Source of the DNA: Runella aurantiaca
GTDB taxonomy: Bacteria > Bacteroidota > Bacteroidia > Cytophagales > Spirosomataceae
Reading direction: 5' to 3'
Length of the DNA stretch: 64,000 nucleotides
NCBI RefSeq assembly: GCF_003339505.1
Contig: NZ_QPIW01000002.1
Coordinates: 62,001-126,000, forward strand
The translations under genes were made by a program, and so were the position numbers. Below are positions 9,173 to 17,053 of the stretch, one piece after another (positions within the stretch are counted from its first letter, which is position 1; the number at the start of each line of letters is the position of its first letter). The notes beneath the pieces are model-generated. The model did not search any database and had not been told where the DNA came from. It worked only from the letters and a program-made list of their open reading frames with translations.

Positions 9173-9705
9173 AATTTTATTGTATATGTGTTGATATTCA
9201 GTTTGTTAATCCAAAATTGTAGATATTCTCTGTCTATAGTATCGGCCGTTATCAGTTGTTGTATATCGTTGGCTTGACGATCACTATAAATTTGCTGAAT
9301 CCATAGTAGCTTTGCTAATAAAAGATCTTCAAGAGATATTACCCAAACAGGCGCACCAAAGTCCTCACTTAACCAACGACGAATAAAAGCGGTTTTCGCA
9401 TATTCAGAATTTTTACGAAGAATAAAATCAATTTTATAGCCGGTACTAAAATCTATAAGATTAAACATTCCTTTTAGCTTAATCTCAGTCACAATACTTG
9501 GTTCATGAAAATAGTGATTTGGAAATGCCCTCAAAAAATCTTCAAGTTCTTCTTCTCTTAATTCCAGCACAATATCAAGGTCCTGCGTAGTACGAATTAC
9601 CGAATAGTAATTCATTGCGGCACTACCCGTTAACATATAAGGCAGCTTCAAATCATCCAGCTTTTGACAAACAGATAAGAAAAACTGAATAATTGATTCG
9701 TTCAT
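9169..9705 (-). CDS. Nucleotidyltransferase-fold protein (MNT/AbiEii-like)
   Basis: A 178-residue protein of the DNA polymerase beta-like nucleotidyltransferase superfamily. The signature is GSAAMNYY followed by RTTQDLDIVLEL, giving the Gly-Ser and Asp-x-Asp metal-binding pattern, with a third acidic strand at YKIDFIL. Related stand-alone enzymes add nucleotides to proteins or RNA, and AbiEii relatives are toxins. It is the first gene of a two-gene operon with the 83-aa protein, and the pair lies between two copies of the same hairpin, suggesting a mobile or modular cassette. Substrate unknown. Confidence 0.78.
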   Translation of the reverse strand: MNESIIQFFLSVCQKLDDLKLPYMLTGSAAMNYYSVIRTTQDLDIVLELREEELEDFLRAFPNHYFHEPSIVTEIKLKGMFNLIDFSTGYKIDFILRKNSEYAKTAFIRRWLSEDFGAPVWVISLEDLLLAKLLWIQQIYSDRQANDIQQLITADTIDREYLQFWINKLNINTYTIKL

Positions 9706-9784
9706 AGTAAGGCATGAGGTCTTTTATGTGATTTCCCAAACAAAAGTACAATATATAAAATTGAGGCTTGCGAACGGCACAAAA

Positions 9785-9822
9785 TAAAAAAATCCCCGCC
9801 GGCAAGACCAGTGGGGATTTAT
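9785..9822 (-). terminator. Hairpin repeat copy 2, probable terminator of the GH106 gene
   Basis: AAATCCCCGC...GTGGGGATTT (9789-9798 and 9811-9820) forms a ten-pair stem with one G-T pair. It shares the AATCCCCGCCGGCA left arm and loop start and the GGGGATTT right arm with the copy at 8857-8893, differing at two central positions. It lies about 100 bases beyond the stop of the GH106 gene and upstream of the nucleotidyltransferase start. Confidence 0.65.
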
Positions 9823-9919
9823 CTCTCTAACAGCCATAAAAACGAATACGATTAATGTTGTAACCATAATCTGTTATCCAATACGCCAGTCGATGGGTGG
9901 CCGTTGCAGCCGAGACCCA

Positions 9920-12505
9920 TTAATTTTTTGCCGCTTCCAAAGTCACATTGCCCACCAAGCCAGAAGGCATGGGTGTCCATCGGGCGGCGTTAAACGGTTT
10001 GTACTGAATATCTACCATGTTGATTTCCTGAAACTTCTTCCATTCGGGCTGCTGCGTGTCGCGCAGGCGCATGTAGTTGGCAGAAAGGTTGGTTACCTCA
10101 ATCACAATGCGGTTTTGTTTGTTTTTCAGGGTATTGGCAGGAATGTCGAGTCGAAAAGGTAGGCTCCATGTCGTACCGATTTTTTTGCCGTTGAGGGTTA
10201 CATCAGCCACTTCGCGGACGTCGCCCAAATCTAGGGTCAACTTTTGGGTTGGGCTAAAACCCTTGGGCAAATCAAACGTCAGCGAATAGCGGGCCGTGCC
10301 CGAAAAATAACTTGCAGAGTCTGAAAGTGAAGCCCAAGATCTGAGTTGAGTAAGGGTGGTGGCTTTGGGCAAATAGGGTTTTCCTTCAATAAATTCTAAT
10401 TTCCAAGTGCCTTGGAGGGCTGTAGTTTTAATGTCGGCGAGAACTGGCCCGCGCTGGCGGACCGGTTTGGCGTTTGAAACGGCAGGCCGGTACGCTGGTG
10501 CGGCCGAGCCCTCGCCGACGTTGGTGTCCAGCATCAAAAAGCAGGATTCACCCGAAAGAAGTTTTAAGTACACTTGCGTTTTTCCGCCTTCTATCTTCAT
10601 GGGCAACAGCGCGGTTTTGTCGGTCAGGGGTTGATAAAGGCCGATTTTTTTGGCAGGGGTAGAAAGCGTAATCCAACCTTCGCTGAATTTTTGGTCTTGG
10701 TTGGCAATGAAATAAACGACCTTGCTGCCCTGCACTTTACGAATGTATTTCAGTCCCTCTTTGGCCCAAGTTTCCTGACGGAGATTGGCGGAGGTCAGCA
10801 GAATTTCAAGCCCTTGAAGGCTTGGAAAGCTTTGGCCCGTCCACGTTTGCAACACTTTTTGAAAGGCTTCATTTCGCTCTTTTTGCTCATGAAAACCCGT
10901 GGGTTGCTTTGGTAAATGTTCCATAAAAATCACTTTAACGCCCATCTTTGTTAATTCTCCCAGTCGTGTGAGCGTGGTTTCTGGCAGGTAAGTAGTGGCG
11001 GGAACGAGCAATGTTTTGTATTTGCCCGAAGCATTAGGTTTGAACTGTTGGAGTTGATTGTCAGAAACAAAATCAAACGCAAAGCCATTGTTCCAAAGCC
11101 ATTCGCCCAACTGCCCAAAAGGCAGTTTCAGCAGCCATTTGTCTACGTGATGGACTTCAAGCAGATGGATGCCACCGCTGGCGCGGGCTTGGGTAGCCCA
11201 TAGGTCGTGGATGGGAAAGTACACCAGCAGGTCGTTGTCGGGCTGACTGTTCTGCAAAATCGTCTGACAGCGCTCTACGTATTGATTCAGCCTTGGATAA
11301 TGTTTCCAAAAGTGCGAATTGATGCCGTAGTTGGTGGAGGCATAAAATAGCCAACCCGGATAGTCGGCATTTTTGGGCGAGTAGGTGGTACCGTGGTAAA
11401 AAATATGGTTGATACCCGCCGTAAACAGCTCATCAAGCTGAGGTTTGATTTGCGAAAGCGAGACTTTAAAGTGATTGGCTAGCCAAGTTGTGGATTCTGA
11501 GCTGACCAGTTTCTTGCCCGTCAGGTGCGCTGCTGAGCTGGCAAACTTCATCGCCAGCGGATTTGGCGTACCGTAGCGGTCTACTTCGTATTGGTCATCG
11601 ACACGTAGGCCTTTGATGGGAAAACGACTGCTGCCAAAGGATTCGGTTTCGGGAATATCCGACAGGGCGTACAAATCCAACAGATTGCCGGGAGAGCCAT
11701 GGGCTTGGTAGCGGGTCACAAAGCCTTTTTGCCGCGACCAATCGGTCCATTTTTTGGCGTAATTCTCCGCCAACAACTCCGACAGCGTTTGGTGATAATC
11801 TATTTTGACCAAGGCCGTGGTTGTATCCGTAAAAGCGCCCCACTGGCTCTGGAGGTCGTAGCCGCGTCGTTTTTTGAATTCATTCAGAAAATCATCTGTC
11901 CAGTTGGCACCGTAGACCTCGTAGGAGTCGTTGTACATGGCGCGGGGCAGGTCTTTGATGGTGGCAAACGCCGAATCAAAACGCTGAACGTACTTCGGAA
12001 TAGCATCTACCGCAAACGGGTCGAGCACCAATCCTGCACCGCCGGTCGCGGCACGTTTGACGGCCTGCTTGGTCAAGACACTTTGGAGTTGGCCGTTGGT
12101 ATACTGCCATTTTTTTGCGGCCATGTCGGGCGTCACATTCGGGCCGCCGAAGGGCCAGCCCGTTCCGGTGGTCATGTCGACGCCGAGCCCGAGGCGCTTG
12201 CCTTCGCGCACGGTGTGCGTCAGCATCTGCATCCATTGTGGACTCAGGTACGAAATGGCTTCTTTTTCAAGGCCTTTGACGCCGTAAATCGGAATAATAT
12301 GAACACCTCCCAGCCCCGCCTTCGCGAAGTTTTCGAGTTGCCAAGTGATGTCGCTCGACGTAACGGTGCTGCCCATCCACCACCAGTAGGTCCAAGGTTT
12401 GGCGGTATTGGTCTGGAATGACCGTGGAGTAGTGTTGGTCTGGGCCGTGATGGATGGCCCCGCCGCCAAGGTAATTAAAATGCAAAGGGAGAAGATTTTT
12501 TTCAC
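9920..12505 (-). CDS. GH106-like alpha-L-rhamnosidase, exported
   Basis: An 861-residue glycoside hydrolase with a signal peptide (MKKIFSLCILITLAAG...). Residues 30-130 carry the family pattern WTYWWWMGSTVTSSDI, LGGVHIIPIYG and MTTGTGWPFGGP, typical of GH106 enzymes that remove terminal alpha-L-rhamnose from plant or microbial polysaccharides. The C-terminal part has a GH2-type jelly-roll sugar-binding domain (YSLTFDLP, LDLGDVREVADVTLNGKKIGTTW). Catalytic glutamates are not pinned down by eye. It stands alone, with no SusC/SusD pair or other glycosidase nearby, which is unusual for Bacteroidota polysaccharide utilisation. Periplasmic location is inferred. Confidence 0.88.
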   Translation of the reverse strand: MKKIFSLCILITLAAGPSITAQTNTTPRSFQTNTAKPWTYWWWMGSTVTSSDITWQLENFAKAGLGGVHIIPIYGVKGLEKEAISYLSPQWMQMLTHTVREGKRLGLGVDMTTGTGWPFGGPNVTPDMAAKKWQYTNGQLQSVLTKQAVKRAATGGAGLVLDPFAVDAIPKYVQRFDSAFATIKDLPRAMYNDSYEVYGANWTDDFLNEFKKRRGYDLQSQWGAFTDTTTALVKIDYHQTLSELLAENYAKKWTDWSRQKGFVTRYQAHGSPGNLLDLYALSDIPETESFGSSRFPIKGLRVDDQYEVDRYGTPNPLAMKFASSAAHLTGKKLVSSESTTWLANHFKVSLSQIKPQLDELFTAGINHIFYHGTTYSPKNADYPGWLFYASTNYGINSHFWKHYPRLNQYVERCQTILQNSQPDNDLLVYFPIHDLWATQARASGGIHLLEVHHVDKWLLKLPFGQLGEWLWNNGFAFDFVSDNQLQQFKPNASGKYKTLLVPATTYLPETTLTRLGELTKMGVKVIFMEHLPKQPTGFHEQKERNEAFQKVLQTWTGQSFPSLQGLEILLTSANLRQETWAKEGLKYIRKVQGSKVVYFIANQDQKFSEGWITLSTPAKKIGLYQPLTDKTALLPMKIEGGKTQVYLKLLSGESCFLMLDTNVGEGSAAPAYRPAVSNAKPVRQRGPVLADIKTTALQGTWKLEFIEGKPYLPKATTLTQLRSWASLSDSASYFSGTARYSLTFDLPKGFSPTQKLTLDLGDVREVADVTLNGKKIGTTWSLPFRLDIPANTLKNKQNRIVIEVTNLSANYMRLRDTQQPEWKKFQEINMVDIQYKPFNAARWTPMPSGLVGNVTLEAAKN

Positions 12506-12562
12506 TTTCTATGGGGTTAATACATCATTACTTTTTCGCAAAGGGAATTGATACGTATAAAT

Positions 12563-12599
12563 GTTTTTTTGCGGAGCTATCTACCTGTTTTTTTGCGGA
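12563..12599. promoter_or_regulatory. Paired direct repeat in the GH106-ferritin divergent intergenic region
   Basis: The 13-mer GTTTTTTTGCGGA occurs at 12563-12575 and again at 12587-12599, 24 bases apart start to start, in the 234-base gap between the divergent GH106 and ferritin genes. The spacing is a little over two helical turns, as expected for a tandem activator site, but it could also be chance in an AT-rich region. Nothing else was recognised in the gap. Confidence 0.35.
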
Positions 12600-12739
12600 A
12601 ATGTTGAGGGTGAATGTGATAAGCAAATTCAGACTGATTCCAAATTTTACGCAAAAATGTTGGAAATCGAACAATTTCAACGACTAGGTTGTAGTATTGT
12701 AACAAAGAAACTCAAGAATTATAACCTCGCATAACCAAT

Positions 12740-13282
12740 ATGAAAGATTTGATGCGTCTTCGGACCTCCCTCAAAGAAGAGTTGCAATTTGCCCTCAACG
12801 CCCAAGTGAAAATGGAAGCGGAGTCTTCGTCAAAATATTTGGCGATGGCGGCGTGGTGCGACCGGAATGGCTATTCAAACAGCGCAGATTTTTTCTTTAC
12901 GCAAGCCGAAGAAGAGCGTGCGCACATGCTCAAAATCTTCAAATACATTGGCGATATGGGCGGGGTAGCCATTACGCCCGAAGTAACGAATATTCCGCAA
13001 GAATATCCGACGTTTCGGAGTATATTCGAAACGGCGTTGGAGCAAGAAATTGCCGTGTCTCAATCCATCAATCGCATCGTGGGCATCAGCCGCCGCAATG
13101 ATGATTATGCCACCGAGAATTTTATTCAGTGGTTTGTGAAAGAGCAAATCGAAGAAGAATACATCGCCCGCCGTCAGGTGGAATTGTTTGACGTCATCGG
13201 CGAAGAAGGCATTGGTCGCTTTACCATTGACTTGGAAATCCCCAAAGTAACCTATCCCGGAGCCGCCGCCGAAGCGGAGTAG
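12740..13282 (+). CDS. ftnA: Non-heme ferritin
   Basis: A 180-residue ferritin, the cage protein that oxidises Fe(II) and stores iron as mineral in the cytoplasm. The four-helix bundle carries the ferroxidase residues: a Glu in the first helix (NAQVKMEAESSSKYL), EEERAHM in the second, and EQEI and EEQIEEE in the third and fourth. Length is close to bacterial ferritins (165-180), with a short acidic/Ala tail. The ATG at 12740 gives MKDLMRLRTSLKEEL; a start at the second Met is possible. Monocistronic, followed by a hairpin terminator. Confidence 0.94.
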   Translation: MKDLMRLRTSLKEELQFALNAQVKMEAESSSKYLAMAAWCDRNGYSNSADFFFTQAEEERAHMLKIFKYIGDMGGVAITPEVTNIPQEYPTFRSIFETALEQEIAVSQSINRIVGISRRNDDYATENFIQWFVKEQIEEEYIARRQVELFDVIGEEGIGRFTIDLEIPKVTYPGAAAEAE

Positions 13283-13322
13283 AAACACAACATTTGTCAT
13301 TCCGAAGGAATCTCAACATTCT

Positions 13323-13355
13323 AAAAGCGCGTCGCAAAATTTGTGACGCGCTTTT
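13323..13355 (+). terminator. Rho-independent terminator after ferritin
   Basis: AAAAGCGCGTC (13323-13333) pairs perfectly with GACGCGCTTTT (13345-13355), and the interior can extend the stem (GCAAA/TTTGT). It is followed by a T-rich tract, 41 bases past the ferritin stop. Confidence 0.82.
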
Positions 13356-13451
13356 GTTTTTGTCTTTATGTAAAAAATATTTGCTTAAATGTAAAGTTTG
13401 TTTTACATTTGAATCGAAATTAAATTTTTAATCAATTACCTATTAACAGCT

Positions 13452-13952
13452 ATGGAAACCAAGTTACTTTTGCCCAATCGCTACAAGCGTCTCGGTTGGA
13501 TTATCTTTGTGCCCTGTTTAATTCTCACCATTTTGAGTATTCTCCAACTAACTCCCGCCCTCAGCTTTTTTGATGGCGAACACATTTTGTCTCAATGGAC
13601 GACAATTAAAGTGCCCGAAAAAGGGACTTTAGAAGCCCTTTTTGATGAAACATCCAATGACCTTGCAGGTGAAATTTTGATGACACTTACGGCCATCGGC
13701 TTCTTTTTCGTAGCCTTTTCTCGCGAGCGTACCGACGATGAATGGATTATGCGCGTGCGGCTTGAATCTCTATTGTGGGCGTTTTATGTACATTTAGGGG
13801 CCTTTTTATTGTCCGTTTGGCTTTCCTACAGTTTGGCCTTCTACGCTGTATTATCGTGGAATATGCTCACCGCTCCGTTGGTATTTCTGGCGCGGTTTCA
13901 CTGGATAGTGTACGTGAAACCATATTTGGAAGAAAGGAGAGCGACGGTATGA
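13452..13952 (+). CDS. Four-helix integral membrane protein paired with an XRE regulator
   Basis: A 166-residue polytopic membrane protein with hydrophobic segments near residues 13-32, 75-90, 108-128 and 132-150. No enzymatic motif was seen. Its stop codon overlaps the ATG of the following helix-turn-helix gene by four bases (13949-13952), a membrane-protein/small-XRE arrangement that is frequent in Bacteroidota. An inner-membrane location is likely. Function unknown. Confidence 0.75.
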   Translation: METKLLLPNRYKRLGWIIFVPCLILTILSILQLTPALSFFDGEHILSQWTTIKVPEKGTLEALFDETSNDLAGEILMTLTAIGFFFVAFSRERTDDEWIMRVRLESLLWAFYVHLGAFLLSVWLSYSLAFYAVLSWNMLTAPLVFLARFHWIVYVKPYLEERRATV

Positions 13953-14149
13953 AAAACACCATTCACGTAGAGCGCGCCATCCGACGTATCACGCAGGCCG
14001 ATTTGGCCTCGGCCGTGGGCGTATCCCGCCAAACCATCAACGCACTAGAAGCCGCCAAGTACGTACCTTCGGTGGTGTTAGCCATGAAAATTGCCAATTA
14101 TTTTGAAAAACCCGTTGAAGCCATTTTTGAATTAGGAGAGGAAGATTAA
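13949..14149 (+). CDS. Small XRE-family helix-turn-helix regulator
   Basis: A 66-residue DNA-binding protein that is nearly all HTH domain: RRITQADLASAVGVSRQTINALE, then VVLAMKIANYFEKPVEAIFEL, as in the YozG/PBSX-like short regulators. The start chosen is the ATG within the ATGA overlap with the upstream membrane gene; a longer frame from 13775 would run through that gene. It probably regulates its own operon. Its 3' end lies one base from the 3' end of the convergent LuxR regulator gene. Confidence 0.85.
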   Translation: MKNTIHVERAIRRITQADLASAVGVSRQTINALEAAKYVPSVVLAMKIANYFEKPVEAIFELGEED

Positions 14150-14150
14150 T

Positions 14151-14813
14151 TCAAAACCACCGATTCTTTTGTCCTATTTTTACCGCATCCAACTTGGAAT
14201 GAACATGTAATTTTAGGTATATATTCTCGGTATGCTTGCGCACTGTTTTAGCGCTGATAAACAACTTATCGCCGATTTGCTGATACGTCAGCCCTTCGGC
14301 GATTTTTTCTAATATTTCCACTTCTCTTTCTGATAAATCAAACGCCGTCGGACTCATCACCGACTGAATTTTAACCGATTCTACGGATTGATTACGAAGT
14401 ATCTGTAACGTTTTTAGCGCAATAATCGGTGACATGGGTGCTCCGCCTTCCATTACCTCTTCCATGGCTGCCACAATGCGCGAAGGGCGCTCGTCTTTCA
14501 TTAGATAGCCCGTAGCCCCAGCTTTGATAGCCTCAAAAATTTTGTCTTCTCGGTCAAATACCGTCAGCATGATGATTTTAACGGCTGGGTGTAATTCTTT
14601 AATGCTCCGTGTGGCTGCAATGCCGTCCATTTCGGGCATGTCGATGTCCATCAGGATAATATCGGTTGGATGATTGCTCACTTTATGGAGCGCATCTTGG
14701 CCGTTGACGGCCTTGAAGACAATTTCTACTTCCTCAAAAAGGGCAAGATTTTGACCGATGTTGCGGAGTAGCGTTGGGTTGTCGTCTACTAAGCCCACTT
14801 TAATAACACTCAT
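14151..14813 (-). CDS. LuxR/NarL-type response regulator
   Basis: A 220-residue two-component regulator. The receiver domain (residues 4-120) has the acidic pocket DD at 10-11, the phospho-acceptor Asp in ILMDIDMPEMDG, and the Lys of YLMKDE. The C-terminal HTH is LSEREVEILEKIAEGLTYQQIGDKL...KTVRKHTENIYLKL. Response regulators of this type usually pair with 7TMR-DISM histidine kinases; the only such kinase here is at 22450-24312, across the phospho-signalling operon. The gene is divergent from that operon, with two dyad sites between, so control of both directions is plausible. Confidence 0.92.
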   Translation of the reverse strand: MSVIKVGLVDDNPTLLRNIGQNLALFEEVEIVFKAVNGQDALHKVSNHPTDIILMDIDMPEMDGIAATRSIKELHPAVKIIMLTVFDREDKIFEAIKAGATGYLMKDERPSRIVAAMEEVMEGGAPMSPIIALKTLQILRNQSVESVKIQSVMSPTAFDLSEREVEILEKIAEGLTYQQIGDKLFISAKTVRKHTENIYLKLHVHSKLDAVKIGQKNRWF

Positions 14814-14866
14814 CGCTTCTTCAATTTATTGTTCCACAAAGTACGAATAAACGAATCAAGCAAACA

Positions 14867-14884
14867 ATACGGCATTTGCCGTAT
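14867..14884. promoter_or_regulatory. Operator-like dyad, copy 1
   Basis: ATACGGCATTTGCCGTAT has 8-base arms (ATACGGCA and TGCCGTAT) around TT. It lies 54 bases upstream of the LuxR regulator start. The exact reverse complement occurs at 14911-14928, with 44 bases between centres (about four helical turns). Confidence 0.72.
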
Positions 14885-14910
14885 AAAAAAATATCCTAAA
14901 TCTTCACAAA

Positions 14911-14928
14911 ATACGGCAAATGCCGTAT
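14911..14928. promoter_or_regulatory. Operator-like dyad, copy 2 (mirror of copy 1)
   Basis: ATACGGCAAATGCCGTAT is the reverse complement of the site at 14867-14884. It is 61 bases upstream of the first FHA gene. The mirrored pair suggests a dimeric factor binding on one DNA face to control both divergent transcripts. The adjacent LuxR-type regulator is the natural candidate. Confidence 0.72.
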
Positions 14929-14989
14929 TGAGCGGGGTAAAAAGAAGGTCGAATTTTGGGGTGTCAAAAATGATAATCCTTTACCCAAC

Positions 14990-15610
14990 GTGAATAAGCA
15001 ATACAAAATAGGTCGCAATGAGGACAACGACATCAAAATCAAACGTCCCGAAATTAGCGGTCATCATTGTACGATTACGATCATTTCACAACATGTGATT
15101 GTGCTGGAAGACAATCAATCAACCAACGGCACTTTCGTTAACGGCGTACGAATTAAACGCTCCCTCATTACTCTTCAAGATGAAGTAATGCTTGCCAAAC
15201 TCAAAGTAAAATTTGATAAAATATTTGAGAAGCAAGGCCCCAAACAAGCTCCCGCAAAACTTGCTGAGAATCAAGCCCAATCAATCAATTATTCCGTAGA
15301 GTTTGAGCAGTTAAAAACTGTTTATGAAACCTATCGCTCAGCAAAAGTAGCCGCAATGGGCAGTGGATCCCTCAAACAAAAAGGAATACAGGCCGCGCTG
15401 TCTTTCATTCCGTTTGTGGGAAGTGCGTTAGGAATTTTGGCTTCTTCTACTGTCAACCCGCAGGAAAAGTTGTTTGCCCTCAGCGAAGAATTCAAAATCA
15501 ATTATGTGTGTCCCAAATGCAAGCGCTTTTTGGGGGATTTGCCTTGGCAAAACTTAGCTAACCAGAAAAAATGCGTTGCCTGTAAGGCCGAGTGGGTAAA
15601 AGAAGTGTAA
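14990..15610 (+). CDS. FHA-domain protein with C-terminal zinc ribbon
   Basis: A 206-residue protein with an N-terminal FHA domain that binds phosphothreonine: YKIGRNEDNDIKI, EISGHHC, then NQSTNGTFVNGVRI cover residues 5-65. A hydrophobic stretch near 132-150 (IPFVGSALGILASS) may be membrane-associating. The C-terminus has two Cys pairs (CPKC...CVAC) forming a zinc ribbon. The start is GTG at 14990; the nearest ATG (14970) is out of frame and ends after seven codons at this site. It is the first gene of the seven-gene phospho-signalling operon, with 31 bases to the next gene. Confidence 0.85.
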   Translation: MNKQYKIGRNEDNDIKIKRPEISGHHCTITIISQHVIVLEDNQSTNGTFVNGVRIKRSLITLQDEVMLAKLKVKFDKIFEKQGPKQAPAKLAENQAQSINYSVEFEQLKTVYETYRSAKVAAMGSGSLKQKGIQAALSFIPFVGSALGILASSTVNPQEKLFALSEEFKINYVCPKCKRFLGDLPWQNLANQKKCVACKAEWVKEV

Positions 15611-15641
15611 TCATTTTGTCAATCTATAAAAAACAATACTC

Positions 15642-16430
15642 ATGCAAAACAAACCAGTAAAGTCCGCTTTGGAAGAGTTGAAATTAACTGAAGAAGCGTC
15701 AACAGCAAGTGAGAATGCTCAATTGATTCCTTTAGAACAAAGTGAGGAAGAACCCAAAAATGATGCTAAAAGTAAAAAAGCAACCATAGCCGCTACGGCG
15801 GCGGGTTTAGTAGGAGGTATTGCAGGCACCGCATTGGGAGCTCAAAATGCCGATTTTATCGGAGGTATTTTCGACAGAGATAACGACGAGCCCGTAGCGG
15901 TAGAGCCTGACCCAGAACCACATGCAGGTCCAGCTGACGAGCCTACTCCCCAAAATAGCGTACCACAGGACGAACCAGTGGAGGTAGTACCCGAAGCAAT
16001 ACCCGTTGCCGAAGACACACCTGTACCAGCAGATACATCTGAACCTATTCCAGTAGATTTGAACAATGATGGCACTGTGGACGTCGTTGCGATTGATTCC
16101 AATCACGACGGAACCGCCGAAGGAATGGCAACTGACGAAGACCACGACGGGAAGGTAGATACGTACTACATTGATACTGACCAAGATGGTGACATGGATA
16201 CTATCTTGATTGATACTAACCAAGATGGAACGCCCGATAGCGAGAATACGCTCGCGGCTGATCAGGAAATCACGCTCCAATTGGAAGATCAACCCGACGT
16301 ACCGCAGGAAGAAGTTCATCAAGACACTACGGTAGTGGATACACCCGAAGCGGTTGACAACACAATTACCGACAACGACATCCCGCAGGATGAGTTTGAC
16401 CCCAATGCCGACATGTCGGAGTGGGCTTAA
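15642..16430 (+). CDS. Acidic protein with Asp-rich calcium-type repeats
   Basis: A 262-residue, strongly acidic protein. Residues 45-67 (KKATIAATAAGLVGGIAGTA) form a Lys-preceded hydrophobic segment that could be a single membrane span. Then comes a Pro/Glu-rich linker, then four Asp-rich repeats of the type DxNxDGxxD (DLNNDGTVD, DSNHDGTAE, DEDHDGKVD, DTDQDGDMD, DTNQDGTPD). These resemble thrombospondin type-3/dockerin-like calcium loops. It would therefore place a calcium-binding domain across the membrane. I do not recognise a named family. Its place between two FHA genes suggests a scaffold or substrate of the kinases. Confidence 0.75.
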   Translation: MQNKPVKSALEELKLTEEASTASENAQLIPLEQSEEEPKNDAKSKKATIAATAAGLVGGIAGTALGAQNADFIGGIFDRDNDEPVAVEPDPEPHAGPADEPTPQNSVPQDEPVEVVPEAIPVAEDTPVPADTSEPIPVDLNNDGTVDVVAIDSNHDGTAEGMATDEDHDGKVDTYYIDTDQDGDMDTILIDTNQDGTPDSENTLAADQEITLQLEDQPDVPQEEVHQDTTVVDTPEAVDNTITDNDIPQDEFDPNADMSEWA

Positions 16431-16462
16431 TCATCTTGTTGTTGCTTTAAATTTTTAATGAA

Positions 16463-17050
16463 ATGATTGTGCCCTGTACCCAATGCCAAGCCAAACTGAA
16501 ATTGGATGAGACAAAGCTCAAACCTGGAAGCTATACCATTACGTGCCCTAAATGTCAAACGAAGAATAAGGCCGTCATTGCTGCTCCTGAGCCAGAACCT
16601 TCCAAAGAAAGTCTTCTTACCAACGAAGCACCAACGACGGAAGTAGGTTGGCTGGTAGTTCACGATGAAAATACCGCTCCCCAAACGCATCCGCTAAAAT
16701 TGGGGAAGAATGTGGTAGGCCGGCTCTCAGAATCGAAACCCTGTGATGTGATGATTGATACCGAAGACCTGCGAATGAGCCGCAATCACTCCATTGTAGA
16801 GGTAGCCATCAAGCCTAACGGGCAGTATGAGTACCTGATCTATGACTGCGGAAGTACCAACGGTACCTATATCAACAGCGATACCTCCAAAAAACTGACC
16901 GAGTACGACTTGCTCTACCTCCGCGATGGTGATACGATACAAATGGGGCGTACCAAGATGGTGTTGAAAACCCAAAAAGTAGTTCCCAATGCGGCGAAGG
17001 CGGCCCAAGTAGTTGGAAAACAAGGCTTCAATAAAACTGTGATTGTATAA
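16463..17050 (+). CDS. FHA-domain protein with N-terminal zinc-ribbon
   Basis: A 195-residue protein. Residues 1-35 are an MJ0042-like zinc ribbon (CTQCQAKLKL...CPKCQTKNK), and residues 75-180 are an FHA domain (LGKNVVGR, MSRNHSIVEV, YDCGSTNGTYIN), which reads phosphothreonine marks. The domain order is the reverse of the first FHA protein (FHA then zinc ribbon). Three bases separate its stop from the start of the Ser/Thr kinase, so it is probably co-translated and is a likely adaptor or substrate of that kinase. Confidence 0.88.
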   Translation: MIVPCTQCQAKLKLDETKLKPGSYTITCPKCQTKNKAVIAAPEPEPSKESLLTNEAPTTEVGWLVVHDENTAPQTHPLKLGKNVVGRLSESKPCDVMIDTEDLRMSRNHSIVEVAIKPNGQYEYLIYDCGSTNGTYINSDTSKKLTEYDLLYLRDGDTIQMGRTKMVLKTQKVVPNAAKAAQVVGKQGFNKTVIV

Positions 17051-17053
17051 AAG

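Noticed and set aside
11699-12421. 240-residue plus-strand frame opposite the GH106 gene
   Set aside because: A shadow frame of a well-supported glycosidase; no domain seen.
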